Of a stretch of DNA of 64,000 nt, positions 34,349-44,409 are shown piece by piece; the first letter of the stretch is position 1; each line of letters opens with the position of its first letter. A program made the translations under genes and the position numbers. This stretch comes from Microbacterium sp. MYb66 (GTDB lineage: Bacteria > Actinomycetota > Actinomycetes > Actinomycetales > Microbacteriaceae): contig NZ_PCOV01000007.1 of the NCBI RefSeq assembly GCF_002979435.1, positions 124,001 to 188,000 of the forward strand, read 5' to 3'. The notes under the pieces are model-generated. The model was not told the DNA's origin and ran no database searches. It saw nothing but the letters and a program-made list of their open reading frames with translations.

Positions 34349-35020
34349 TCAGGGTGTGACGACGATCGCGTTCGCCTCGTTGACGGCATCCATCGTCGCT
34401 TCCGGATCAGCGCCGGTGCAGTCGACGATCACGTAGAGGCCGACACCGGTGCGGGTGAACGCCCGTGCGGCCATGATCCAGGAGCGGTCTCCGTCCTCCC
34501 CGGCGACCCAGCGGTTCTCGACGCCCCCGGTGCCGCCGACGAGGTAGCTGAACTCTCCGGTGTTCGCGAGCGGGGTGATCTCGGCGGTCGGGGTCTGCAG
34601 CAGCACGCCGAGGATGGCATCGGAGGAGGCGCTGTCGTCGTCGGCCACGACCGGCACGTCCGAGATGAGTCCCTGCCAGAACTGCGCGGTGCAGGTCCCG
34701 TCGACGGTGCCGTAGGTCCACCCGCCGTTCCCGTCGTCCGGCGAGATCGTCTCCCACGTGTCGTCGGTGAGGAGGCCGTCGCCCCACTCGATGTAGGCGG
34801 TGCTCGGCAGGTCGAGCCCTTCGGCGAAGGTCAGCGTCGATCCGGCGAGCTCGTCGACCGGCGCATCCGTGGACTCGGGCTCGGTCGTCGCGCTCTCCGA
34901 CGGCCCGGCGGCAGGGATCTGGGAGTACAGGCATCCGGCCAGCGGCAGCACCGCGACGGCCACCACCGCCGCGGCGGTGAGACGGAGCAGGGGGCGAGGG
35001 ACGGACGTGGTGGGCGTCAT
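34349..35020 (-). CDS. Hypothetical lipoprotein
   Basis: 223 residues from ATG 35020. A lipoprotein signal peptide ends at PLAGC (Cys30) and is followed by a Ser/Thr/Glu-rich spacer. The mature domain (about residues 55-223) has LPSTAYIEWGDGLLTDDTWETISPDD, two Cys residues that could form a disulphide, and an end NEANAIVVTP. I do not recognise the family. It lies 41 bp downstream of a thioredoxin-reductase-like gene on the same strand and may be co-transcribed with it. Confidence 0.7.
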   Translation of the reverse strand: MTPTTSVPRPLLRLTAAAVVAVAVLPLAGCLYSQIPAAGPSESATTEPESTDAPVDELAGSTLTFAEGLDLPSTAYIEWGDGLLTDDTWETISPDDGNGGWTYGTVDGTCTAQFWQGLISDVPVVADDDSASSDAILGVLLQTPTAEITPLANTGEFSYLVGGTGGVENRWVAGEDGDRSWIMAARAFTRTGVGLYVIVDCTGADPEATMDAVNEANAIVVTP

Positions 35021-35061
35021 GCCGGTCAGCTTAGCCGTGGCTCGGTGCAAGGGAGAGGGGA

Positions 35062-36012
35062 TCAGTGCGCGGTCGCGACGCCGATCGCATCGTGCACGAT
35101 GACCGCGGCGACGCGCGCGCCGGCACCCGCGGCGACGATCAGCTGCTGAGGTCCGGGCGCGGCGGCGTCGCCGGCCGCGTAGAGCCCGCGGAAGTCGGTG
35201 CGGCCCGAGCGGTCGGTGATCAGGTGGCCTGCCTCGTCGAGCGTCGGCGCGATGCCGTCGAGGAACGACAGCGTGCTCTCCCACTCCGGGCGGACGAACC
35301 CGCCGTCGAGCTCGACCAGGGTTCCGTCGGCGAGACGGATGGCCTCGAGGCGGCCGCGGTCGCCCACGAGCTCGACGATCGGATGCCGCTGCACGGCGAT
35401 CCCGGCAGCGGCGAGCTCGGCCTCCTCCGTCGCGGTCACGACGTCGGCGCCGTGGGTGAAGACGGTGAGACTCTCGGTCCAGCGGCCGATGAGGCGTGCT
35501 CGATCGGCGAGGTCGGACGTCTCGCCGATGAGGGCGAGGCGGCGGCCCTGCAGCTCCCACGCGTCGCAGGCGGCGCAGCTGAACAGGCTCATGCCGTAGT
35601 AGCCGCGCAGGTTCGGCACTGCGGGGAGCGTCTCGCGCAGTCCGTTCGCCAGCAGCACCGCTCCGGCCGTCACCGTCTCCTCCGAGTCCCGCCGCCCGAT
35701 CTCCGCGGCGAAGCCGGTCGCGGTCGCACGCAGCGCGGTGACCCGCATCCGGGTGCGCACCTCGACGTTCGGATAGGTCGTCAGCTCCTCCCTGGCCAGG
35801 CGCCGAAGCTCCTGGGGAGGGACGCCGTCGCGCGTGAGGAATCCGTGCGAGCGCAGCGTCGCCGCGTTGCGCGGCCGGTCGGCGTCGATCACGAGCACCC
35901 GTGCGAGCGAGCGGCCGAGGTTGAGTGCCGCCGAGAGGCCGGCGGGTCCTCCGCCGATGATGAGCACGTCGTGATCGGCGCTCCCGGTCAGGCGTGTCGC
36001 CGGTGTCGTCAT
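35062..36012 (-). CDS. NAD(P)/FAD-dependent oxidoreductase, thioredoxin reductase-like
   Basis: 316 residues with a GAAGGA box before ATG 36012. FAD-binding GGGPAG (residues 20-25) and the second dinucleotide-binding region around ALIGETSDLADRARL (G-x-x-x-D in place of the usual GxGxxG) flank a redox motif C-A-A-C (Cys146, Cys149). The C-terminal GLYAAGDAAAPGPQQLIVAAGAGARVA is the FAD/quinone-end motif of TrxB-like proteins. The weak NAD(P) motif suggests a TrxB homologue of altered partner specificity, like those in holomycin or gliotoxin loci. A candidate DtxR/IdeR box lies ~70 bp upstream. Confidence 0.85.
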   Translation of the reverse strand: MTTPATRLTGSADHDVLIIGGGPAGLSAALNLGRSLARVLVIDADRPRNAATLRSHGFLTRDGVPPQELRRLAREELTTYPNVEVRTRMRVTALRATATGFAAEIGRRDSEETVTAGAVLLANGLRETLPAVPNLRGYYGMSLFSCAACDAWELQGRRLALIGETSDLADRARLIGRWTESLTVFTHGADVVTATEEAELAAAGIAVQRHPIVELVGDRGRLEAIRLADGTLVELDGGFVRPEWESTLSFLDGIAPTLDEAGHLITDRSGRTDFRGLYAAGDAAAPGPQQLIVAAGAGARVAAVIVHDAIGVATAH

Positions 36013-36082
36013 CCGCGTCGTCCTTCCGAGAAGGGCGGTTCATCGCGCGGCGTCTGCCGAGGCGACACCGCCGGGCGACCCG

Positions 36083-36098
36083 GTAAGGCTCGCCTTAC
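36083..36098 (-). promoter_or_regulatory. Candidate DtxR/IdeR-type iron box
   Basis: GTAAGGC-TC-GCCTTAC is a perfect 7-bp inverted repeat resembling the core of actinobacterial iron boxes (TTAGGTTAGGCTAACCTAA-like). It is about 70 bp upstream of the thioredoxin-reductase-like gene, in its promoter region. The outer TTAG/CTAA bases of a full DtxR site are not conserved, so this call is tentative. Confidence 0.45.
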
Positions 36099-36173
36099 TC
36101 CCATCCTGCCATCGTTCGCCCGGGCGAGAGCCGTGTCGCGCGCGATGCCGTCCGCGACACGGGCGGATCCTGC

Positions 36174-36974
36174 TCAGCCGCGTCGCACCGGCTGCTGCAG
36201 CTCGGTGACCCAGTCGGACTGGTCCTCCGAGACCGCGCGCACATAGAGCTCCCGGCAGGGGCCGTCGTGCACCAGGCCGCGGGCGAAGATCTCCCCGTGG
36301 ATCGCCTGCCAGCTCTCGGCGATGTGCTCCATCGAGCCGAGGTGGATGCCGCACACCGCCTCCTCCGCTGCGGGGAGCTCGATGATCTCGAACCCGTCTG
36401 CCGCCGGCCCGGTGTAGGCGTAGCCGACGATGACCTGCAGTCCGTCGTCGAGCGTCTCGTACTCGGCGATCGGGGTGGCCAGGGAGTGGGTGTCGCCGAT
36501 GATCTCCGCGACGGCGTCGAAGGCGGGGCCGACGACGCCGGCGACTGCGGGCTGATCGGCGACGACCCTGCGGACGGCTGCGAGGCGGACGGCGGGAAGG
36601 GGCTTCTCGATGATCTCGATGTCGGACATGTGCTTCTCTTTCTCGATGAGGTGGAGGCGCCGTTCCACGTCGACGAGTCTCGCGGCGGCGACCCGGTGCT
36701 CGAGCTCGACCTCGGCGCGGCGGATCCGCAGCAGCGCGGCGATGCGATCCGCGTCGACCCCGCTTTCGAGGATCGCCGAGATGTCATCGAGTCCGAAGCC
36801 CAGCTGGCGCAGGGCGACGATCCGATGCAGTCTCTCCAGCTGGGAGGGGTCGTACGAGCGGTAGCCGCTGAACTCGTTCACGTGCGCGGGCACGAGCAGC
36901 CCGGCGGTGTCCCAGTGCCGCAGCATGCGGTGGGTCACCTGACCGATCTGCGCGAACGCTCCGATGGACAACAT
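36174..36974 (-). CDS. MerR family regulator with GyrI-like effector-binding domain (BmrR type)
   Basis: 266 residues. MerR HTH at the N terminus (IGAFAQIGQVTHRMLRHWDTAGLL, then SGYRSYDPSQLERLHRIVALRQLGFGLDDI), a coiled dimerisation helix (about 75-115), and a C-terminal GyrI/SOUL-like effector domain (about 118-266) beginning IEIIEKPLPAVRLAAVRRVV. BmrR-type proteins bind lipophilic cations or drugs and activate efflux genes. No obvious target is adjacent: the HNH gene is divergent and the oxidoreductase gene lies downstream. Ligand unknown. Confidence 0.88.
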   Translation of the reverse strand: MLSIGAFAQIGQVTHRMLRHWDTAGLLVPAHVNEFSGYRSYDPSQLERLHRIVALRQLGFGLDDISAILESGVDADRIAALLRIRRAEVELEHRVAAARLVDVERRLHLIEKEKHMSDIEIIEKPLPAVRLAAVRRVVADQPAVAGVVGPAFDAVAEIIGDTHSLATPIAEYETLDDGLQVIVGYAYTGPAADGFEIIELPAAEEAVCGIHLGSMEHIAESWQAIHGEIFARGLVHDGPCRELYVRAVSEDQSDWVTELQQPVRRG

Positions 36975-37158
36975 GTCTCAGTTCTCCCGCCTGCCACAGT
37001 GTCAGAGTCAAGTATCGCGGAGGGGCGGGTGCGCTTCGGGTGCGGCGGGGGTGTGCGGCGGACGGGGAATCGCATCGCGTCGTGCGACGTTCCGAGATAT
37101 TGCTTTTCCGTGCTGATCTGGGGCTTTGAATGTCGGTGGTCACTGATTCACTGAAGGC

Positions 37159-38457
37159 ATGGCAGCACTGGCGGATGCGACGATCGAGCAGATCGATGCG
37201 CTCTCTGCGCTCACGGACATGCTCGTCGAGGTCGAGCGAACGATCAGCCGTCTGCAGGCTGCGCGCGACGGCATCCTGGCGGTCGGATCGCGGCTCGCGC
37301 TCGAGGTCGCCGAGCAGGCGGAGCATCCCGACCACGGGGAGATGTCGGCGCGCACCGTGGCCGCAGAGTTCGCCACGGCGCTGCGCGTGAGTGATCGGAC
37401 GGTGCAGCGCCGCATGGCGGATGCGGCCTGGGTCGTGGAGCGCTTCCCGCTGGTGTGGGAAGCGCAGGGCTCCGGTCTCATCAGCGCCGCGCACGCCCGC
37501 GCCGTCTGTGAAGCGGGCGAACACCTCGACGATGCCGCGATCCGCGATGCCTATGCGACGCAGATGATCGTCTTCGCCGAGACGGAAGCCCCGGCGCGGG
37601 TCGGCCGGATGGCGCGGCGGGTGGCCGAGCGGTTCCCGTCGCGGCCGATCACCGAGCGCCACCGCGACGCACGGGAGAAGAGATCCGTGTGGATGAGAGA
37701 CCTCGGTGACGGGATGACGCAGCTCGGGCTGCTCGGTCCGTCGGCGCTCGTCCACGGCGTCTTCGAGCGACTGACGCAGATGTCCACGGCTGTGCAGGAG
37801 TCGGATTCCCGGGAGCTCGCCTCTCCTGAGCTCGCATCGCGGGAGCCGGACCCGCGCACCATCGCGCACCTCCGCGCCGACCTCGCCCTCGATCTGCTCC
37901 TCACGGGCGCTCCGGCCGGACACGACGTGCCGGGTGGGCTCCTCGGAGCCATTCGTGGCTCGGTGTCGGTCACCGTTCCCGTCACCACGCTGATGGGGCT
38001 CGACGCGACCGCGGCCGAGCTGAACGGCCGCACCCCGATCGACCCGGCCACCGCCCGCGGGTTCGCCGACGCGGCATCCGGCTGGGATCGCATCCTCACT
38101 CACCCGATCAGCGGAGCGCTCCTCGCCGTCGACCGCTATCGCCCGGGGTCGGAGCTGAAACGGCATCTGAGGGCCAGGGACCAACGCTGCCGATTCCCCG
38201 CCTGCGGGTACGCGTCCACCGACTGCGACATCGACCATCATCACGATGCCGCGCTCGGGGGCCCCACGACTGAATCGAATCTCGGTCATCTGTGTCGACG
38301 CCATCACATGCTCAAGCACCACTCGCCGTGGGCGGTCGAGCCCCTGGGTGGCGGCGCCTATGTCTGGACGAGCCCGACGGGCAGGGTCTACATCGACCGA
38401 CCGCAGCCTCAGAACACCGTCACGTTCGTCGAAGACTGTGCGCCCGCACCCTTCTGA
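37159..38457 (+). CDS. DUF222 / HNH endonuclease domain protein
   Basis: 432 residues. The N-terminal ~250 residues are the DUF222 helical domain (SDRTVQRRMADAAWVVERFPLVWEAQGSGLISAAHARAV). The C-terminal HNH nuclease has RCRFPACGYASTDCDIDHHHDAALGG and NLGHLCRRHHMLKH, with two C-x(n)-C metal pairs and the catalytic His run. These proteins occur in many copies in Microbacteriaceae and mycobacterial genomes; their role is unclear, possibly in DNA mobility or defence. It sits alone between a MerR gene and dnaK. Confidence 0.88.
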   Translation: MAALADATIEQIDALSALTDMLVEVERTISRLQAARDGILAVGSRLALEVAEQAEHPDHGEMSARTVAAEFATALRVSDRTVQRRMADAAWVVERFPLVWEAQGSGLISAAHARAVCEAGEHLDDAAIRDAYATQMIVFAETEAPARVGRMARRVAERFPSRPITERHRDAREKRSVWMRDLGDGMTQLGLLGPSALVHGVFERLTQMSTAVQESDSRELASPELASREPDPRTIAHLRADLALDLLLTGAPAGHDVPGGLLGAIRGSVSVTVPVTTLMGLDATAAELNGRTPIDPATARGFADAASGWDRILTHPISGALLAVDRYRPGSELKRHLRARDQRCRFPACGYASTDCDIDHHHDAALGGPTTESNLGHLCRRHHMLKHHSPWAVEPLGGGAYVWTSPTGRVYIDRPQPQNTVTFVEDCAPAPF

Positions 38458-38507
38458 GCCGGAGTCCGCGAAGGAGCGCCGGGAGCACCGGGGTGCAGAT
38501 CCGCAAA

Positions 38508-38528
38508 GTTGAGCCACCTCCTATCAAG
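38508..38528 (+). promoter_or_regulatory. HAIR element 1 (HspR operator) upstream of dnaK
   Basis: GTTGAGC-N7-TATCAAG against the HAIR consensus CTTGAGT-N7-ACTCAAG: the spacing is exact, with 5 of 7 matches in each arm. It lies just upstream of the -35 box of the dnaK promoter. Confidence 0.7.
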
Positions 38529-38533
38529 TTCAT

Positions 38534-38560
38534 TTGACAGGTCCGAGGGGGCGGAGTACA

Positions 38561-38562
<2 letters not shown>
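38534..38562 (+). promoter_or_regulatory. Housekeeping-type promoter of the dnaK operon
   Basis: -35 TTGACA (38534-38539), 17-bp spacer, -10 TACAGT (38557-38562). This is near-consensus for the primary sigma factor and is bracketed by the two HAIR elements, as expected for HspR repression. A leader of about 75 nt with AAAGGAG precedes dnaK. Confidence 0.8.
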
Positions 38563-40507
<1,945 letters not shown>

Positions 40508-40509
40508 TC

Positions 40510-41157
40510 ATGACGGACAAGAACTTCGACGACAACGCCGGAGTTCCGGAAGAGGGGTCGGACGTGAACGCGTCCGGCCCCCAGCCGGATTTCGGCAACC
40601 CGGATTCCACTGAGGCGGCAGCCGCCGAGGGGTCGGACGAGACCCCGGTCGACGGCGCGCCCGACGACCTGACGGTCGACGACATCCTCGGAGCCACGCA
40701 GACCGGCGAGGCCGCGGCGGAAGACGCCGTGCTCGCCGACCTCGAGTCCACGCTGCTGAACGACCTCAAGCGCCTTCAGGCCGAGTACGCCAACTACCGT
40801 CGCCGCACGGAAGAGCAGCGCCAGGTCGAGATCGAGCGGGCGAAGGGCGAGGCCGCCAAGGGTCTGGTCCCCGTGCTCGATGACCTCGACCGCGCCGCTC
40901 AGCACGGCGACCTCGTCGACGGCACGCCGTTCGCCGTGATCGCCGACAAGGTGCGCACGGTGGTGGAGCGCCTCGGAGTGGTCGCGTACGGCGAGAAGGG
41001 CGAGGAGTTCGACCCGCAGCGCCACGAGGCCATCTTCCAGCAGCCCACCCCGGGCGCGGAGAAGACCACGATCCTCGAGGTCGTCGAGGTGGGTTACCGC
41101 CTCGGCGATGTCGAGCTGCGTCCCGCGAAGGTCGTCGTCGCTGTCCCTGCGGAGTAG
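40510..41157 (+). CDS. grpE: Nucleotide exchange factor GrpE
   Basis: 215 residues, 2 nt after the dnaK stop. The N-terminal ~90 residues are acidic and low-complexity. The long coiled-coil contains LNDLKRLQAEYANYRRRTEEQR, and the C-terminal beta domain has KGLVPVLDDLDRA and the hallmark VVEVGYRLGDVELRPAKVVVA. It promotes ADP release from DnaK. Confidence 0.97.
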   Translation: MTDKNFDDNAGVPEEGSDVNASGPQPDFGNPDSTEAAAAEGSDETPVDGAPDDLTVDDILGATQTGEAAAEDAVLADLESTLLNDLKRLQAEYANYRRRTEEQRQVEIERAKGEAAKGLVPVLDDLDRAAQHGDLVDGTPFAVIADKVRTVVERLGVVAYGEKGEEFDPQRHEAIFQQPTPGAEKTTILEVVEVGYRLGDVELRPAKVVVAVPAE

Positions 41158-41164
41158 GTGATCG

Positions 41165-42148
41165 ATGGCCAGCCAGGATTGGTTCGACAAGGACTTCTAC
41201 AAGACCCTCGGGGTCTCCAAGGACGTCAGCGATGCGGATCTGAAGAAGACGTATCGCAAGCTCGCGCGGAAGTACCACCCGGACTCCAATCAGGGTGATG
41301 CGAAAGCAGAGGCCAAGTTCAAGGAGATCAGCGAGGCCTATTCGGTGCTCTCCGATGCCGAACAGCGCAAGGAATACGACGAGATCCGCGCCATGGGCTC
41401 GGGCGCTCGCTTCACAGCGAGCGGTGCCGGGGCCGGCGGTTTCGAAGACGTGTTCAGTCGGTTCGGTCAGCAGGGTCGCGGACAGTCCGCCGACTTCGAG
41501 GACATCTTCGCGATGTTCAACCAGGGGCAGGGTGCGAGCTTCGGCAACGGCCGGTTCGGACAGCCGAGCGGCGGCTATCGCGGCTACGGCGGTCCGCAGC
41601 GCGGCGCCGACGTCACAGCCCGCACCACGCTCGACTTCGTCACTGCTGTGCAGGGAGAGACCATCTCCCTGCAGGGCGAAGACGGCAAGCCGTTCAAGGT
41701 GAAGATCCCTGCGGGTGTCGCCGACGGGCAGAAGATCCGTCTGCGGGGCCGGGGCCGCCCCTCGCCGGACGGCGGGGAGAACGGTGACATCGTGGTGCAG
41801 ATCGCGGTGCGGCCGCACCCGGTCTTCACCCGTGACGGTCTCAATCTGCGCGTCGTGGTCCCGGTGACGTTCACCGAGGCGACACTCGGCGCGACGATCG
41901 AGGTCCCGACGCTCGGCGGCGACGTGGTCAAGCTCCGCGTCGCGCCCGGCACCCCCTCCGGGCGGGTGCTGCGCGTCAAGGGACGCGGTGTCGCGACCTC
42001 GAAGGGGACGGGCGACCTGCTCGCCGAACTCCAGGTCGCGGTGCCGACGCACCTCGACGAGGCCGCACGCGCGGCGCTGCAGAAGTTCCAGGAGCTCGAG
42101 CCCGAGGAGAACCCGCGGGCCGAGCTGATGGCGAAGGCACGGCGATGA
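41165..42148 (+). CDS. dnaJ: DnaJ-type co-chaperone lacking the Cys-rich zinc domain
   Basis: 327 residues. The J domain (about 10-75) has the essential HPD at residues 38-40. A Gly/Phe/Gln-rich linker (about 78-145) leads to two C-terminal beta-sandwich client-binding domains (TARTTLDFVTAVQGETISL, then IRLRGRGRPSPDGGENGDI). The four CxxCxGxG zinc motifs of canonical DnaJ are absent and the whole protein shows no cysteine, so it is a class II (CbpA-like) J protein. It stimulates DnaK ATPase. It is in the dnaK operon, 7 nt after grpE. Confidence 0.93.
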   Translation: MASQDWFDKDFYKTLGVSKDVSDADLKKTYRKLARKYHPDSNQGDAKAEAKFKEISEAYSVLSDAEQRKEYDEIRAMGSGARFTASGAGAGGFEDVFSRFGQQGRGQSADFEDIFAMFNQGQGASFGNGRFGQPSGGYRGYGGPQRGADVTARTTLDFVTAVQGETISLQGEDGKPFKVKIPAGVADGQKIRLRGRGRPSPDGGENGDIVVQIAVRPHPVFTRDGLNLRVVVPVTFTEATLGATIEVPTLGGDVVKLRVAPGTPSGRVLRVKGRGVATSKGTGDLLAELQVAVPTHLDEAARAALQKFQELEPEENPRAELMAKARR

Positions 42149-42185
42149 CCAGTCGTCGAAGCGGGCACCGGGGGCGGAGGCGTTG

Positions 42186-42602
42186 ATGATGAACGCCGAC
42201 ACCCCGGTGTTCGCGATCGCCGCGGCCGCCGAACTCTCCGGTCTCCACCCGCAGACCCTCCGTCAGTACGACCGCATGGGTCTCGTCGTCCCCGGACGCA
42301 CCTCCGGCGGCTCCCGCCGCTATTCGCCCCGCAACATCGAGCAGCTGCGCGAGGTCGCCCAGCTCTCCTCCGAAGGCGTGAGCCTTCCCGCGATCGCGCG
42401 TCTGCTCGATCTCGAAGACGACAACCGGATGCTGCGCAATCGCATCGCCGTGCTCGAAAGTGCCTTGCGCGCCGAGCGGGAGAACCGTCCGGGCGTGCGG
42501 GTGTTCGCCGCCGGATCCGCCGGTGTCGTCCCGATGCCGACCGGCCGCCGCCTGCGCCGCTCGACCGAGGTCGTGCTCTGGGATCCGCGCGGGAGCGCCT
42601 GA
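42186..42602 (+). CDS. hspR: Heat shock repressor HspR (MerR family)
   Basis: 138 residues from ATG 42186 (GGAGG 5 nt upstream; ATG 42189 is equally possible). The MerR-type HTH is FAIAAAAELSGLHPQTLRQYDRMGLV, followed by GGSRRYSPRNIEQLREVAQLSSEGVSLPAIARLLDLE, the HspR pattern. HspR binds HAIR sequences with DnaK as co-repressor; the two sites upstream of dnaK fit feedback control. It is last in the operon and is followed by a strong intrinsic terminator. Confidence 0.97.
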   Translation: MMNADTPVFAIAAAAELSGLHPQTLRQYDRMGLVVPGRTSGGSRRYSPRNIEQLREVAQLSSEGVSLPAIARLLDLEDDNRMLRNRIAVLESALRAERENRPGVRVFAAGSAGVVPMPTGRRLRRSTEVVLWDPRGSA

Positions 42603-42657
42603 CCGCACAGTCGCGCCCGCCACATTCTCTCCGGCCTTCGCGCCGGCCGAATCGCCC

Positions 42658-42689
42658 GCCCCGTCCCGCTCTCGCGAGGCGGGGCTTTT
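42658..42689 (+). terminator. Rho-independent terminator of the dnaK operon
   Basis: Twelve-bp stem (42658-42669 with 42674-42685, one mismatch, one G-U) with a TCTC loop, followed directly by TTTT. It lies 55 bp after hspR. Confidence 0.88.
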
Positions 42690-42700
42690 CATGCGTCGAG

Positions 42701-42742
42701 TTGACTTCTGAAATCGATTCCAGTTAACTGTCGATCGTTAAC
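42701..42742 (+). promoter_or_regulatory. Control region of the GntR/rhamnosidase operon
   Basis: TTGACT (42701-42706) may be a -35. TGAAATCGATTCCA (42709-42722) matches the operator of the 52-64 kb locus in its left arm and centre, with a change in the right arm. GTTAAC-N8-GTTAAC (42723-42728 and 42737-42742) is a candidate GntR autoregulatory site. A weak TTAACT at 42724-42729 is 17 bp from the -35. Confidence 0.55.
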
Positions 42743-42763
42743 GGTACACGAAGGGGTGACGCA

Positions 42764-43462
42764 GTGGTCACGATGAGGCCCACCCGAGCGCCGGCGCTCG
42801 GAGACCAGCTGGCAGCGGTGCTGCGCGATCAGATCGTGCGGCGACAGCTGCAACCGGGCACGCACCTGGTCGAGGATTCGGTCGCCGCGGAGTACGACGT
42901 CAGTCGAGGACCGGTTCGCGATGCGCTGCGTCTGCTCGAGTCCCAGGGACTCGTCGAATCGCGGCGACGCGGCTTCTTCGTGGTCGGGCTCAGTGAGAGC
43001 GACATCGACGATCTCTACGAGCTGCGCGAGTCCATCGAGCTCGTGGCCGTGACGCGCGCGATCGCCCAGGCGACCTCCGATCAGCTCCGGCTCGGCCGCG
43101 AGATCGTCGAGGAGATGGTGGCCTGCGCCGACCGCTCGGCCGCCGCGGACTTCGCCGACGCCGACATGCGCTTCCACGCGCTCCTCTACCGAGTCGGCGG
43201 CAACCGTCGCCTGATCGACGTGTGGGAGGCGTACGAGCCCGTCTTCGCCAGTCTCATGCAGCTCACGGTCGAGGAGGACGTCGACCTGCACCCCTCCGCC
43301 CACGACCACGGGCGGCTGCTCGACCTCATCGAGGAGGGGGATGTGGAGAAGGTGCGCGCCGAGCTCCGCGAGCACCTCGATGGCGCACGCGGACGCATGA
43401 GCCATGCTGTCCAGGCCCTCATCGGACCCGAGACCGCATCCGCGAAAGACCTCGCCTCATGA
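42764..43462 (+). CDS. GntR family regulator, FadR/FCD subfamily
   Basis: 232 residues from GTG 42764 (GAAGGGG box; ATG 42773 is an alternative). An N-terminal winged helix (GDQLAAVLRDQIVRRQLQPGTHLVEDSVAAEYDVSRGPVRDALRLLESQGLV) is followed by an all-helical FCD ligand domain with the metal-site pattern Asp...His (DADMRFHALLY, SAHDHGRLLDLI, LREHLDGARG). FCD regulators sense sugar acids or organic acids. It heads, and is ATGA-coupled to, an operon of sugar importer, GH78, DapA-family and sialidase-like genes, so a rhamnose- or uronate-derived acid is a likely ligand (inference). Confidence 0.92.
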   Translation: MVTMRPTRAPALGDQLAAVLRDQIVRRQLQPGTHLVEDSVAAEYDVSRGPVRDALRLLESQGLVESRRRGFFVVGLSESDIDDLYELRESIELVAVTRAIAQATSDQLRLGREIVEEMVACADRSAAADFADADMRFHALLYRVGGNRRLIDVWEAYEPVFASLMQLTVEEDVDLHPSAHDHGRLLDLIEEGDVEKVRAELREHLDGARGRMSHAVQALIGPETASAKDLAS

Positions 43463-44409
43463 GCATCCTCGAGGCGCGGGACTCCAGAGCCGTCGAGGCG
43501 GACCCCGTGCAGGAAGCCCCCCACGCGCGTCGGCGCTTCGTCGGCGTCGCGCAGTCGAAGACGTTGCTCCTCCTCGCGATCCCCGCCCTGCTGTTCTACG
43601 GATTCGCGGTCATCGTGCCGTCCATCCGCGGCGCCGTGCTCGCATTCACCAACTGGGACGGCCTGTCGCAGAGCTACGACTTCGTCGGCTTCGCGAACTT
43701 CGTCCGCATCTTCACGAGTGACAGCTCGCTCGAGGCGCTCAAGATGACGCTCATCTTCGCGTTCGCGGTCACGGTGCTGCAGAACGGCATCGGCCTGCTT
43801 CTCGCGCTCGGGGTCAATTCGGGGCTGAAGTCCCGCAACTTCCTGCGTGTGCTGTTCTTCGCTCCGGTCGTCATCACGCCGGTCGTGGTGGCCTATCTCT
43901 GGAAGTTCATGCTGACGCCGGACGGCGCGGTCAACAGCGTCCTCGACGGTCTCGGGCTCGGCGGCGTCGCTCCCAGCTGGCTCGGCGACCCCTTCTGGGC
44001 GGCGTTCTCCATCGTGATGATGGTGGTCTGGCAGCACGCGGGCTATTCGATGGTGATCTACCTGGCCGGACTCCAGTCCATCCCGCAGGAGCTGAACGAG
44101 GCGGCGGCCGTCGACGGGGCAGGCGCGTGGCGCCGCTTCCGGTCGGTGACCTGGCCCCTGCTCGCACCCGCCACGGCGATCAACGTGATGCTCACGATCA
44201 TCGGCGGACTGAAGATGTTCACCGAGGTGTTCGTCCTCACCGCCGGCGGACCCGGCGGCTCGACCGAGACCCTCTCGACGCTGCTGTACAAGTCGGCGTT
44301 CCAGTTCAACGAGTTCGGCTACGGCATCGCCCTCGCCCTCGTGCTCGCCGCGGTGGTCGCGATCTTCTCCGTCGGCCAGCAGCGTCTGTCCCGGAAGGGG
44401 AATGACTGA
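43459..44409 (+). CDS. ABC transporter permease (MalF/UgpA type)
   Basis: 316 residues from ATG 43459, overlapping the GntR stop by ATGA. It is a six-helix sugar permease with ATPase-contact loop EAAAVDGAGAWRRFRSVTWPLL and the TAGGPGGSTETLS loop. It pairs with the next gene, whose ATG overlaps its stop by one base. No ATPase is encoded in the operon. Confidence 0.92.
   Translation: MSILEARDSRAVEADPVQEAPHARRRFVGVAQSKTLLLLAIPALLFYGFAVIVPSIRGAVLAFTNWDGLSQSYDFVGFANFVRIFTSDSSLEALKMTLIFAFAVTVLQNGIGLLLALGVNSGLKSRNFLRVLFFAPVVITPVVVAYLWKFMLTPDGAVNSVLDGLGLGGVAPSWLGDPFWAAFSIVMMVVWQHAGYSMVIYLAGLQSIPQELNEAAAVDGAGAWRRFRSVTWPLLAPATAINVMLTIIGGLKMFTEVFVLTAGGPGGSTETLSTLLYKSAFQFNEFGYGIALALVLAAVVAIFSVGQQRLSRKGND

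Noticed and set aside
37159..38457. HNH gene as part of a mobile intron or intein
   Set aside because: The DUF222/HNH architecture is a common stand-alone family in these bacteria; no interrupted host gene or flanking repeats are visible.
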